A DNA stretch of 36,924 nucleotides, taken from positions 1-36,924 of IMG/VR virus record IMGVR_UViG_3300044996_000002; one strand, written 5' to 3'. The notes beneath the pieces were generated by a model, which saw nothing but the letters and a program-made list of their open reading frames with translations, ran no database searches and was not told where the DNA came from. Both the position numbers and the translations under genes were made by a program. Of the stretch, positions 7,449 through 14,214 are shown piece after piece; position 1 is the stretch's first letter, and the number at the start of each line of letters is the position of its first letter. This stretch comes from a virus.

Positions 7449-8860
7449 TGAAGTTATTGACACCGGAGTTAATGCACGACTACCAGAAAAAACTGGTGAA
7501 TTTTCAATGCACTCGCCCACATTCAATGATCTGGGCAGATATGGGATTGGGAAAGACAGTCACCACTCTTACCTCGATTGTTCACCTGATCAACACCGGC
7601 TTCCTGCGTGGCGTGATCATCGTGGCCCCGATCCGAGTCATCCGGCTGGTGTGGCGGCAGGAGGCTGCGAAGTGGGAACACACCAAGCATCTGCGGTTCA
7701 GCATGGTAGCGGGCACCAAGGATCAGCGCACCCGCGCTCTCTTGCGCCCCGCCGATGTCTACATGATCAATTACGAAAACCTCGGCTGGCTTTCTGAGAC
7801 ATTGCAGACCTACTTCGTCAAAAAGGATCGCCCGATGCCGTTCAACGGAATCATCTGGGACGAGATCAGCAAGATGAAGAACTCCAGCACTAACCGGGTC
7901 AAAGCGTTTCGCAAGATCGCGGACCAGTTCGACTGGACTACGGGACTCACCGGCACCCCTGCCAGCAACGGTTACAAAGACCTACATGGTCAGTTCCTCG
8001 TCGTAGACCGGGGTGAGCGTCTGGGTACCAGTAAGACGGCGTTCCGCACCCGGTTCTACCGCAAAGTGGGACCGTACAAAGAGGTGCCGTATGAGGACAC
8101 CGAGGACACCATCAAGAAGCTGATCGGTGACATCACGCTGGAGATGAGCGCCGAGGACTACAACCCGCTGCCTGACTTGATCGTGAACAACGTGGAGATC
8201 GAGATGCCTGATGATCTGCGCGCCAAGTACGACCGGCTGGAGAAGGAGTTCTTCCTCGTACTCGACAGTGGCAAGGAGGTTGAAGCGTTCAACCAAGCAG
8301 CCCTGACCAACAAGTGTCTCCAGTTCTCCAACGGTGCCATGTACCCGATTGCCGGGATGCCGCTGTGGGAACCGGTGCATGACATGAAGCTGGACGCGCT
8401 GGAGGACATCCTCGACGAGGCGCAAGGGTCGCCAGTGCTGTGCGCCTATGCGTACCGCAGTGACGCCGAGCGCATCATGACCCGGTTCAAGGCGCTGCGC
8501 CCGATCAACTTGACCGAGTGCAAGAGCGAGGCGTCTTTGACCAACGCGATGCACCGCTGGAAGACTGGCGATTGCCAACTGATGATCGGCCACCCGGCGT
8601 CGATGGGTCATGGCATCGACGGTCTTCAGAAGAACGGCCACATCCTCGTGTGGTATGGCCTCAACTGGTCGCTTGATCTGTACGAGCAGTTCAACGCCCG
8701 TGTCCGGCGTCAGGGTCAGGGTGCCCCGGTCATGTGCCACCGCATCCTGATGCAAAACACGCTGGATCAAGCGCAAGCACTGGCCCTCGACGAGAAGGCC
8801 ACAACCCAAGCAGGGCTGCGCAACGCAGTCAAACAGTATCGTCAATCCAAAGGAGTATGA
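7448..8860 (+). CDS. SNF2-family DEAD/DEAH-like helicase
   Basis: This 470-residue superfamily 2 ATPase has Walker A ADMGLGKT (31-37 region), the Walker B position WDEISKMKN near residue 137, motif III TGLTGTPASNG near 167, and motif VI QFNARVRRQGQ near 418. It belongs to the SNF2-like helicases that accompany VRR-NUC and DUF2800 genes in phage replication cassettes. It probably remodels or unwinds replication and recombination intermediates. The start overlaps the HNH stop (TAATG). The TGA lies immediately before the MazG start and overlaps that gene's ribosome binding region. Confidence 0.9.
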   Translation: MKLLTPELMHDYQKKLVNFQCTRPHSMIWADMGLGKTVTTLTSIVHLINTGFLRGVIIVAPIRVIRLVWRQEAAKWEHTKHLRFSMVAGTKDQRTRALLRPADVYMINYENLGWLSETLQTYFVKKDRPMPFNGIIWDEISKMKNSSTNRVKAFRKIADQFDWTTGLTGTPASNGYKDLHGQFLVVDRGERLGTSKTAFRTRFYRKVGPYKEVPYEDTEDTIKKLIGDITLEMSAEDYNPLPDLIVNNVEIEMPDDLRAKYDRLEKEFFLVLDSGKEVEAFNQAALTNKCLQFSNGAMYPIAGMPLWEPVHDMKLDALEDILDEAQGSPVLCAYAYRSDAERIMTRFKALRPINLTECKSEASLTNAMHRWKTGDCQLMIGHPASMGHGIDGLQKNGHILVWYGLNWSLDLYEQFNARVRRQGQGAPVMCHRILMQNTLDQAQALALDEKATTQAGLRNAVKQYRQSKGV

Positions 8861-8862
8861 AC

Positions 8863-9168
8863 ATGAGTTACGCAGAAGTCGAAATGAAAGTGGTGCAGTG
8901 GGGCGAGGCCCGTGGCATCGTGCAGAACGCCACCGCGATGTCGCAGGCCATCAAGACACTCGAAGAAACCACCGAGTTGCTTGCCGCCATCAACAAAAAG
9001 AACCTTGACGAAACCAAGGACGCCATCGGTGACATCGTGGTCACGCTGATCATGGTGTGCGCGGTGCTCGACCTCGATCTGGTGTCATGCCTCAAGGGTG
9101 CCTATGCCGAGATCAAAGACCGCAAAGGGTACCTTACAAAAGAGGGTGTATTTGTCAAAGAAGTGTGA
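8863..9168 (+). CDS. MazG-like nucleotide pyrophosphohydrolase
   Basis: This 101-residue protein has the all-alpha NTP pyrophosphatase motif: LEETTELL (E34, E35, E38), then DETKDAIGDIV (E50, D53, D57), which bind magnesium. Phage MazG proteins hydrolyse (d)NTPs or alarmones and tune nucleotide pools during infection. Two in-frame ATGs lie six bases apart. The second (8863) is chosen because AAAGGAG then sits seven bases upstream, while the first is too close. The gene follows the helicase with a two-base gap. Confidence 0.85.
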   Translation: MSYAEVEMKVVQWGEARGIVQNATAMSQAIKTLEETTELLAAINKKNLDETKDAIGDIVVTLIMVCAVLDLDLVSCLKGAYAEIKDRKGYLTKEGVFVKEV

Positions 9169-9183
9169 TACACTTGTGTCACA
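9164..9183 (+). promoter_or_regulatory. Inverted repeat with extended -10 element
   Basis: TGTGA and TCACA flank a 10-base spacer, with 16 of 20 bases symmetric. Inside is an extended -10, TGATACACT (TACACT at 9169-9174), matching the element at 1846-1851. I see no good -35 at 16-18 bases. It may be a secondary promoter and operator for the small genes at 9208-10374. Confidence 0.4.
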
Positions 9184-9207
9184 TTAACTGCTGAAGGAGT
9201 AACTGTA

Positions 9208-9417
9208 ATGTGGAATGAATTTGTGCAATGGTTCAAGACAGCGTACACAATGCCCAGTGCGGAGCAAATTGCTCTGCGGGAACTGGAGGAGTCCAAGCGC
9301 AGGCTACTTGAAGCCCAGAGCAGCCGTGAGTACGCAATATCTATGTGCAATTATTACGAGTCGAAGATCAAACGTCTTACGACTTATTTGCACAATGCAA
9401 CTCAGGAGCAATCATGA
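9208..9417 (+). CDS. Small coiled-coil hypothetical protein
   Basis: This 69-residue protein begins MWNEFVQWFKTAY. The rest is a charged, probably coiled-coil helix (IALRELEESKRRLLEAQ) ending LHNATQEQS. The ribosome binding site GAAGGAG is well placed, in the GGAGTAACTGTAATG context also used at other operon starts. It follows an inverted repeat and possible promoter. The stop overlaps the next ATG (ATGA). No family is recognised, and function is unknown. Confidence 0.75.
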   Translation: MWNEFVQWFKTAYTMPSAEQIALRELEESKRRLLEAQSSREYAISMCNYYESKIKRLTTYLHNATQEQS

Positions 9418-9686
9418 AACTCTGGTGCGACTGCTGTGACAAGGTTCAGCCCGTTGAAGTGACGGATGAGCGTTGCGCAAAGACCTACGCCGCATACCAA
9501 GACATTGTGTGCACCGAGTGTCGTTTGGTGATTGCATCGGGCAACGATATTCGATGTGACCATGAAGCATGTGCGCGAGTGGTCGATGAAATGGCAGACG
9601 AGATGGAGCGAGAACAAGAACCGAGTTCTACCGTCGCATGGGTCAGGGGTAAAGCCGCAGCAATCCGCGCAAGGGGTCAATCGTGA
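9414..9686 (+). CDS. Small zinc-ribbon-like protein
   Basis: This 90-residue protein has four clustered cysteines in CDCC near residues 5-8 and a CTEC pair near residue 35, typical of a small zinc ribbon. An acidic helix (VVDEMADEMERE) and a basic end (AAAIRARGQS) follow. The ATG at 9414 is chosen over an upstream in-frame ATG because it overlaps the previous stop and has CAGGAG in front. Its end overlaps the next GTG start. It may bind nucleic acid or a protein partner; no specific function can be read. Confidence 0.72.
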   Translation: MKLWCDCCDKVQPVEVTDERCAKTYAAYQDIVCTECRLVIASGNDIRCDHEACARVVDEMADEMEREQEPSSTVAWVRGKAAAIRARGQS

Positions 9687-10165
9687 GAAAACGCAGCAAG
9701 TACAGACCCAAGGGTGTGCGCCTCGATACGATGGGGTACGTCATGGAGAGTCTCAAGCCAGTCACCAAGCACGAGGACTACCTGCTGGACCTCAAGATCA
9801 AGAACTCGCAGGCCATGCTGGCGCTGATGCGCGGATCAGCTACCAAGGGCGACATGGACACCCTGATCGCCATGTCCAACATCGTCGAAGCCCTGTACCA
9901 ACTGGGGTTTGGGTCTGAGTACAAAGACGTGGCAATCAACGGACGCGAGGCGATCTTGAACATTGTGCACCGGGCAGTGACAACCAAGCGGTTCGTGCCC
10001 ACAGCCGAGCAGATCAAGGCGCTTCAGAATCTCATGGAACTGCATGACGCCCAGATGGACGTGATCACGATCAAGGACATGGAGCGGGCGTTGGAGTTTG
10101 CCCGCACCCAGTTCGCCAACAAACGCATGACAGTGCTGCCCAAACTCGAAGGAGTACCGACATGA
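9683..10165 (+). CDS. Conserved phage hypothetical protein
   Basis: This 160-residue, mostly helical protein has a basic N-terminus (MRKRSKYRPKGVRLD). It also has a segment of about 100 residues with GDMDTLIAMSNIVEAL and FVPTAEQIKALQNLMELHD, and a basic C-terminal helix. It looks like a conserved small phage protein that accompanies replication operons, but I cannot name a family. GTG start in a GTGA overlap with the previous gene; the end overlaps the next ATG by four bases. Confidence 0.75.
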   Translation: MRKRSKYRPKGVRLDTMGYVMESLKPVTKHEDYLLDLKIKNSQAMLALMRGSATKGDMDTLIAMSNIVEALYQLGFGSEYKDVAINGREAILNIVHRAVTTKRFVPTAEQIKALQNLMELHDAQMDVITIKDMERALEFARTQFANKRMTVLPKLEGVPT

Positions 10166-10374
10166 ACTGCTGCGACGAGTTTGGGAAATGCCATCAAGGG
10201 TGCAACTGCCCCGTGAGAGTTGCCAAGGTGGGTCAACGATACCCCAAGTATCCCGAGCCGCCGTTTGTGCCCTACCTCAACCGGCAACTCAGGTCACTGG
10301 CGAAGTGGATGCTGTTGGCACTTCTGGGTTGGCTGATCTGGATGCCACTGATTTACTTTGTCTTGCGGGCGTAG
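10162..10374 (+). CDS. Small Cys-rich membrane protein
   Basis: This 70-residue protein has five cysteines in its first 16 residues (CC..., C, CNC) and one transmembrane helix near the C-terminus (WMLLALLGWLIWMPLIYFVL). It is the last gene of the rightward operon. Its 3' end overlaps the 3' end of the leftward holin gene by 22 bases, and no terminator lies between them. Function unknown; a membrane or superinfection-related role is only a guess. Confidence 0.65.
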   Translation: MNCCDEFGKCHQGCNCPVRVAKVGQRYPKYPEPPFVPYLNRQLRSLAKWMLLALLGWLIWMPLIYFVLRA

Positions 10375-10724
10375 AACAGAGTACGATCGCCGAACAGGTA
10401 GAAGCCCACGGCAGCGGCGAAGTTGTCCACCGAGGCGCTGTCCATGTTGTTCAGCTTGAGGGTGGCCCATGTGCCCAGCACAATCACGGCCACCGAGGGG
10501 CGCATGAGGCGCACAGCAGCCTCAACCCACGGGTACGAGGGGTTGGTACCCCCTGCGTCATTCATCGCCTTGAACATGTCCAGATCAAGCTGGCGCATCT
10601 TGACATACTCGTCCACGTTCACCGGCTTGTAGGTGTCGGTCTGGATGAACCGACCGATCAGGGATTTCCCTAAGTCAACGGCCAACGGTCCAAGGGCTGC
10701 GAGTATGGTCAACGGGTCCATCAT
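10353..10724 (-). CDS. Holin of the 3TM (GTA-holin-like) type
   Basis: This 123-residue protein begins MMDPLTILAALGPLAVDLGK, has an amphipathic central region, then hydrophobic segments around AAVRLMRPSVAVIVLGTW and AAAVGFYLFGDRTLFY. The pattern fits the three-transmembrane holin family used by gene-transfer agents and many proteobacterial phages. It would permeabilise the inner membrane and release the endolysin, which lacks a signal peptide. It is the last gene of the late operon. Its start overlaps the endolysin stop, with AAGGAG in front. Confidence 0.75.
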   Translation of the reverse strand: MMDPLTILAALGPLAVDLGKSLIGRFIQTDTYKPVNVDEYVKMRQLDLDMFKAMNDAGGTNPSYPWVEAAVRLMRPSVAVIVLGTWATLKLNNMDSASVDNFAAAVGFYLFGDRTLFYARKTK

Positions 10725-11116
10725 GGATACTCCTTACGAGGTAGTTGGAAGTGTGGCCCATCTTTGAAAGTTCTCCATGCGCCACCCCATTCGATTGGCA
10801 CATCGACCTGCTTGGCCGCTTCCTGCATGGCAGCGTTGATCTTGGCATACAGGGGCCACGACCAATCGACTTGATCATCCACCCAAGCCCCGAGGTCCAC
10901 TGCTTTGGCGAACCCATCGGCTCCGGGGATGTGGCGCGAGTTCATGGTTTGACTGGCTCCAGCCTCCACCAGCTTCTTCTGGCGCACGGGGTCACGGACA
11001 CCTTCGAGTACGGTGAAGTCCACCGTGGTCAGGCTGATTGCTCTTTCAACCACCTTGACCAGATCGGGGTGAACGCCCTTGAGTCTCGCTTTGGATCGGA
11101 CACCAAGGGTGTACAT
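10721..11116 (-). CDS. Endolysin, M15 family peptidase
   Basis: This 131-residue L-alanyl-D-glutamate or D-Ala-D-Ala-type peptidase cuts peptidoglycan stem peptides. Zinc ligands are visible as SRHIPG (H62), KAVDLGAW (D74) and DGPHFQL (H122), with D119 as the catalytic acid in DxxH, as in T5-type endolysin. There is no signal peptide, so it depends on the holin. The ATG at 11116 follows GGAAGG at proper spacing and starts two bases after the preceding stop; a TTG two codons earlier is less likely. Confidence 0.9.
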   Translation of the reverse strand: MYTLGVRSKARLKGVHPDLVKVVERAISLTTVDFTVLEGVRDPVRQKKLVEAGASQTMNSRHIPGADGFAKAVDLGAWVDDQVDWSWPLYAKINAAMQEAAKQVDVPIEWGGAWRTFKDGPHFQLPRKEYP

Positions 11117-11118
11117 GA

Positions 11119-11328
11119 TCAAGCCTTCCAGTGGCTCGTGATCCAGCCGATGACCCCACCGACACCTGATGCGATGGTCATACCCATCCAGAAACCGCCT
11201 TTGGACTTGTTGGCAAGTTCGAGAAGTTGGTCAATTTGGTTTTCCATCTTGTCAATTTTCTTGTCCATTGCTTGTACGCGCTCCCAAAGAACACCGTACT
11301 TCACCGGGTCGATTTCTGGAGTATTCAT
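11119..11328 (-). CDS. Small coiled-coil transmembrane protein in the lysis cassette
   Basis: This 69-residue protein has a coiled-coil N-terminal half (YGVLWERVQAMDKKIDKMEN) followed by one glycine-rich transmembrane helix (GMTIASGVGGVIGWI) and a short basic tail. The layout resembles XhlA-type haemolysin or accessory holin proteins. Because it precedes the endolysin and holin, an antiholin or second holin role is plausible. No Rz/Rz1 spanin pair is seen, and this protein lacks a signal peptide or lipobox, so it is not an obvious spanin. Confidence 0.7.
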   Translation of the reverse strand: MNTPEIDPVKYGVLWERVQAMDKKIDKMENQIDQLLELANKSKGGFWMGMTIASGVGGVIGWITSHWKA

Positions 11329-11329
11329 G

Positions 11330-11560
11330 TCACACCAACGAGTCAGCGATCAGTTTGAGTTCGGGTACACCGGGGGCAGAGTCGATGTCCGACTGGATGG
11401 CGGCATACTTCTCGCGGATGGCCTGACGCGCAGCTTCAGCAGCAGCGGCTTCAGAGGGGATGGTGGCCTTGATGTCCAGAGGCGCGAACTCGGCTGAACG
11501 AGCAGCACGGCGCTTGTCGTGAACGATGGCCTTGGCCTTGTCGATGTTGATGGTGATCAT
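11330..11560 (-). CDS. Small tail-fibre-associated conserved protein
   Basis: This 76-residue protein begins MITINIDKAKAIVHDKRRA and continues with a charged helical region (AAAAEAARQAIREKYAAI). The N-terminal KAKxIxHDKRRAARxxEFxPLD pattern resembles small proteins encoded after fibre genes in Burkholderiales phages, some annotated as fibre assembly proteins. A longer upstream extension exists but is rejected, because this ATG overlaps the preceding stop (ATGA). A role in fibre assembly is inferred from position only. Confidence 0.7.
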   Translation of the reverse strand: MITINIDKAKAIVHDKRRAARSAEFAPLDIKATIPSEAAAAEAARQAIREKYAAIQSDIDSAPGVPELKLIADSLV

Positions 11561-11748
11561 GCTGCGTACTCCCATGCACCACGGAAGGTGCGATCTTCGG
11601 GGATGTCGGATACATCCACGATCTTGTAAGGCTTGCCAGCAGGAACGTCCTTGGCAGCGATTTCCTCGATGCTCAGGCCGCACTCGGCAGCGGGAACGAT
11701 GACGGCCACGCCACCTTCGTCAGTTGGGTAAATGATTCGTTGATTCAT
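11557..11748 (-). CDS. Small conserved protein following fibre genes
   Basis: This 63-residue protein begins MNQRIIYPTDEGGVAVIVPA and ends in DIPEDRTFRGAWEY. It pairs with the 76-residue protein that follows it by a four-base overlap. This two-gene set occurs downstream of tail-fibre genes in related phages, to my recollection, and may help assemble or fold the fibres. A strong AAGGAG lies seven bases before the ATG. No catalytic motif is visible. Confidence 0.7.
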   Translation of the reverse strand: MNQRIIYPTDEGGVAVIVPAAECGLSIEEIAAKDVPAGKPYKIVDVSDIPEDRTFRGAWEYAA

Positions 11749-11760
11749 TGTTTTCTCCTT

Positions 11761-12201
11761 TTAGCGGAAGATGGCTACAAAAACGATAGGTGTGTCCAAT
11801 GTACCCCCTACATTATTTATAGTGTATAGACGAACTGCACTTGCTGTCTGTGCAACACTATCAGCAGGAAGTGCTAAATATCCACCAGAACCAGTACCAT
11901 TTCTTCCGCAAGAAGCTACGGTTGAATAATTCGCATCCGGCATTGCAGTCGTAAAGTTCACCGTGTAATCGCCTGTGCCGTTATCCGTGATACTGGACAC
12001 ATTCCCACTCGCACGAATCGCCACAGTACCAGTTCCGTTGAAGTTCACCCATGCACGGCAGGGGTAGATGGGGGCGGTGCCGGAGACAGTGGCGAACTGC
12101 GCCGAGTTGATGTTGGGCGTGGTGAATGTGGGGCTGGCAACCGTGGTCGCCAGCGTCGATGCGCCAGTGATGGTGCCGTTTCCGTCTATCGTGATTGGCA
12201 T
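11761..12201 (-). CDS. Fibre-like protein with shared tip domain (short paralogue)
   Basis: This 146-residue beta-rich protein has a short N-terminal repeat-like part (ITIDGNGTITGASTL) and a C-terminal domain. Residues from RAWVNFNGTGTVAIRASGN through TAMPDANYS are identical to the next gene upstream. Low-charge, Thr/Gly/Ser-rich composition fits a minor fibre or receptor-binding tip. AGGAG precedes the ATG. The coding DNA of the shared block differs at about a quarter of positions from the paralogue, so this is not a recent duplication. Confidence 0.75.
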   Translation of the reverse strand: MPITIDGNGTITGASTLATTVASPTFTTPNINSAQFATVSGTAPIYPCRAWVNFNGTGTVAIRASGNVSSITDNGTGDYTVNFTTAMPDANYSTVASCGRNGTGSGGYLALPADSVAQTASAVRLYTINNVGGTLDTPIVFVAIFR

Positions 12202-12216
12202 ATTCTTGGCTCCTGA

Positions 12217-12888
12217 TTAACGGAAGATTGCTACACAAGCGTATGGAACGTCTACATTACCAGCAGTGACTCGCCAAGAGGTCATGCGAACCGCAGTAGT
12301 AGACGGAGCCGTTGTTGAGTTAATGTTGAATGATGTTCCGTTTTCTGTTGCATATACGCGGTCGCATTGCGCTGTTACCGAGTAGTTCGCATCCGGCATC
12401 GCAGTTGTGAAATTGACGGTATAGTCGCCAGTCCCGTTGTCAGTGATCGAACTGACGTTACCCGAGGCTCGGATGGCGACGGTACCAGTACCGTTGAAGT
12501 TGACCCATGCGCGAGCAGCATACACGGGCGCAGTGCCCACGTTGCCCAGCGCCGGGGCGCTGGTGCGGTACCAAGTTGTGTTCGATTGGCGGTACACGAA
12601 GCTCATGGCGCTGTTGGCAGGCATCTGGGCAACTTGTGTGCCGCCGATGCTCTGACCCGTGTTGCCGTTAATCGTGAGCGCCGTGATCTCTTGCGTCGTG
12701 GTGATAGTGATCACCATGCCGTCAGCAGGCGAACCCGGCATCGTGATCGTGCCGGTAGCCAGCGTACCCGCAGGCGCTGCGATCAGCGTCGTGGTGCCAG
12801 TTGCGAAGGTGTACGAGAAGCCAGTCGTCAGGACTTGAAAGTCATACGACTGCAATACACCGTTGTTTCCATCAATTTTTGTTGGCAT
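12217..12888 (-). CDS. Fibre-like protein with shared tip domain (long paralogue)
   Basis: In this 223-residue protein the N-terminal 125 residues form a separate beta-rich module (TLIAAPAGTLATGTITMPG, ITALTINGNTGQSIGGT, TTWYRTSA). It resembles fibre shaft or base domains of freshwater Burkholderiales phages. The C-terminal domain carries the 45-residue block identical to the 146-residue protein, then diverges at its end. The variable end is a good candidate for receptor contact. It is co-transcribed with the other three fibre-like genes. Confidence 0.75.
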   Translation of the reverse strand: MPTKIDGNNGVLQSYDFQVLTTGFSYTFATGTTTLIAAPAGTLATGTITMPGSPADGMVITITTTQEITALTINGNTGQSIGGTQVAQMPANSAMSFVYRQSNTTWYRTSAPALGNVGTAPVYAARAWVNFNGTGTVAIRASGNVSSITDNGTGDYTVNFTTAMPDANYSVTAQCDRVYATENGTSFNINSTTAPSTTAVRMTSWRVTAGNVDVPYACVAIFR

Positions 12889-12893
12889 GGTGT

Positions 12894-13493
12894 TTACTCG
12901 TACAAGATGTTGATGGAACCGGCGTCAAAGGTGTCTGTGCCGTTGACGGTGGTGATGCGGACACGGTCGAGGGTGCCGGATAGGACTCTAATACCCCCAA
13001 GTGTGTATGTTGAAGTTGTGCCCGTATCTCCAAGCGTTCCACTACATGACCAAGTGCCAGTAGCTGAATCAACCAATGAAAGAGTTAAAAAACCAATCAA
13101 TGCGGTTGCGGCATTACCTGATCTGACAGTAAACCCTGTGGTATATGCAGAAACGCCAGCAGTTCCTGCATTAATCGAAGACGCAGTACATGCATACCCA
13201 GATGTTTGAACCCCCCCAGATGTGCCAATTTGAATCATGGGGGAACTCGTCCCGTTCGTACTCACCCCGTTGAACATCACCGTAATTCGCTTGACCCACG
13301 AGGGGATGCCGGTGAAATCAATCGAAGTACCCGAGGTGGAGGCAACAGCAGTACCAGACACCAATGTGCCGCTGACACCATTGACAGCAACAGTACCCGC
13401 GCCCGCAGGCATCGTGGCAACAAAGTTGCTGGCCGTGGCTGGCGGATTGATCTCTACCGATCCGCCGCTTGCCGAAACTAATTTAACGCCCAT
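12894..13493 (-). CDS. Fibre-like structural protein
   Basis: This 199-residue Thr/Ser/Gly-rich beta protein begins MGVKLVSASGGSVEINPP. Its N-terminal segment (ASNFVATMPAGAGTVAV) is typical of phage fibre proteins that decorate the tail. The centre contains IPSWVKRITVMFNGVSTNG, a segment common to fibre tip domains. It sits between the head-binding-type 225-residue protein and the two paralogous tip proteins. AAGGAG precedes the ATG. Receptor specificity cannot be inferred. Confidence 0.75.
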   Translation of the reverse strand: MGVKLVSASGGSVEINPPATASNFVATMPAGAGTVAVNGVSGTLVSGTAVASTSGTSIDFTGIPSWVKRITVMFNGVSTNGTSSPMIQIGTSGGVQTSGYACTASSINAGTAGVSAYTTGFTVRSGNAATALIGFLTLSLVDSATGTWSCSGTLGDTGTTSTYTLGGIRVLSGTLDRVRITTVNGTDTFDAGSINILYE

Positions 13494-13502
13494 GACGGCT
13501 CC

Positions 13503-14180
13503 TTAAACGATTGACCAGACGCTGCCACTTGGCACGGTCACAGTGATGCTGTCAGCAACCGAGACAGGACCAAAGGTGCCAGCGTTCTTGTCAGCAGGAA
13601 TGGTGTAGTTCTGCGTCACGATCAAACTATTCTCGAAGAAAATCGTGTCTGCACCACCACCTGTTGCACCACCACCCAATGCGCCCCATGCGCCGTTGTA
13701 CCCCTCGAACTTGGTCGTGGTGCTATTGTACCGAACCATGCCCGCTTCGGGGCTGGCAGGACGCTCACCAGTGGTGCCCACGTTCATGATCGCAGCACCT
13801 GTGCCCTCAAGAGTCAACAGGTCCACCACGTTCAAATTGGTGAAGGTGCCTTCGTTGGGCACCGCGCTGCCGATAGCGGGTGGGGACGCAAACGAGTTGG
13901 TGGTCACTGGGACGGACACGTAATCAACGGTGAACAGCGTCACATCGTTGGCGTCGGTCAGAACGTATTTGTAGGTGGTTGTGTCAGTCAGCCACACGTT
14001 AGCCTGACCCGCCGAGTCCAGAATCACCGGGTTGGTGTTCAGGGTGGCTTGAGTGTTGTCCGTGTACGTGGCAATCGGGGTCGTGGTGCCCGCTGCGTAG
14101 GTGTACAGTTTTCCACCGACAAGAGGCAACCCATCGGTCCCGAAGAACTGGAGTTTGGGGGTTGGGGATAGTGATGCCAT
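13503..14180 (-). CDS. Tail fibre protein with N-terminal attachment domain
   Basis: This 225-residue protein begins with a domain typical of podovirus fibre or tailspike attachment regions (PKLQFFGTDGLPLVGGKLYT, ILDSAGQANVWLTD, YKYVLTDANDVTLF). A Gly-rich stretch near residue 170 leads to a C-terminal strand pair ending VTVPSGSVWSIV. That end closely matches the end of the 690-residue fibre encoded at 19301-21373. The first domain probably docks to the virion and the C-terminus caps a trimer. It follows the ejection protein gene, as fibre genes often do. Confidence 0.8.
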   Translation of the reverse strand: MASLSPTPKLQFFGTDGLPLVGGKLYTYAAGTTTPIATYTDNTQATLNTNPVILDSAGQANVWLTDTTTYKYVLTDANDVTLFTVDYVSVPVTTNSFASPPAIGSAVPNEGTFTNLNVVDLLTLEGTGAAIMNVGTTGERPASPEAGMVRYNSTTTKFEGYNGAWGALGGGATGGGADTIFFENSLIVTQNYTIPADKNAGTFGPVSVADSITVTVPSGSVWSIV

Positions 14181-14214
14181 GTCTTAGTCCTTGTGGGATT
14201 CTAACTAATTGTGG

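Noticed and set aside
7982-8845. A 287-codon minus-strand frame
   Set aside because: It is a shadow of the SNF2 helicase, which has all its motifs in the other strand.
9164-9183. CRP-like site TGTGA...TCACA
   Set aside because: The spacer is 10 bases, not the 6 of a CRP site, so it is listed only as an inverted repeat with a possible -10.
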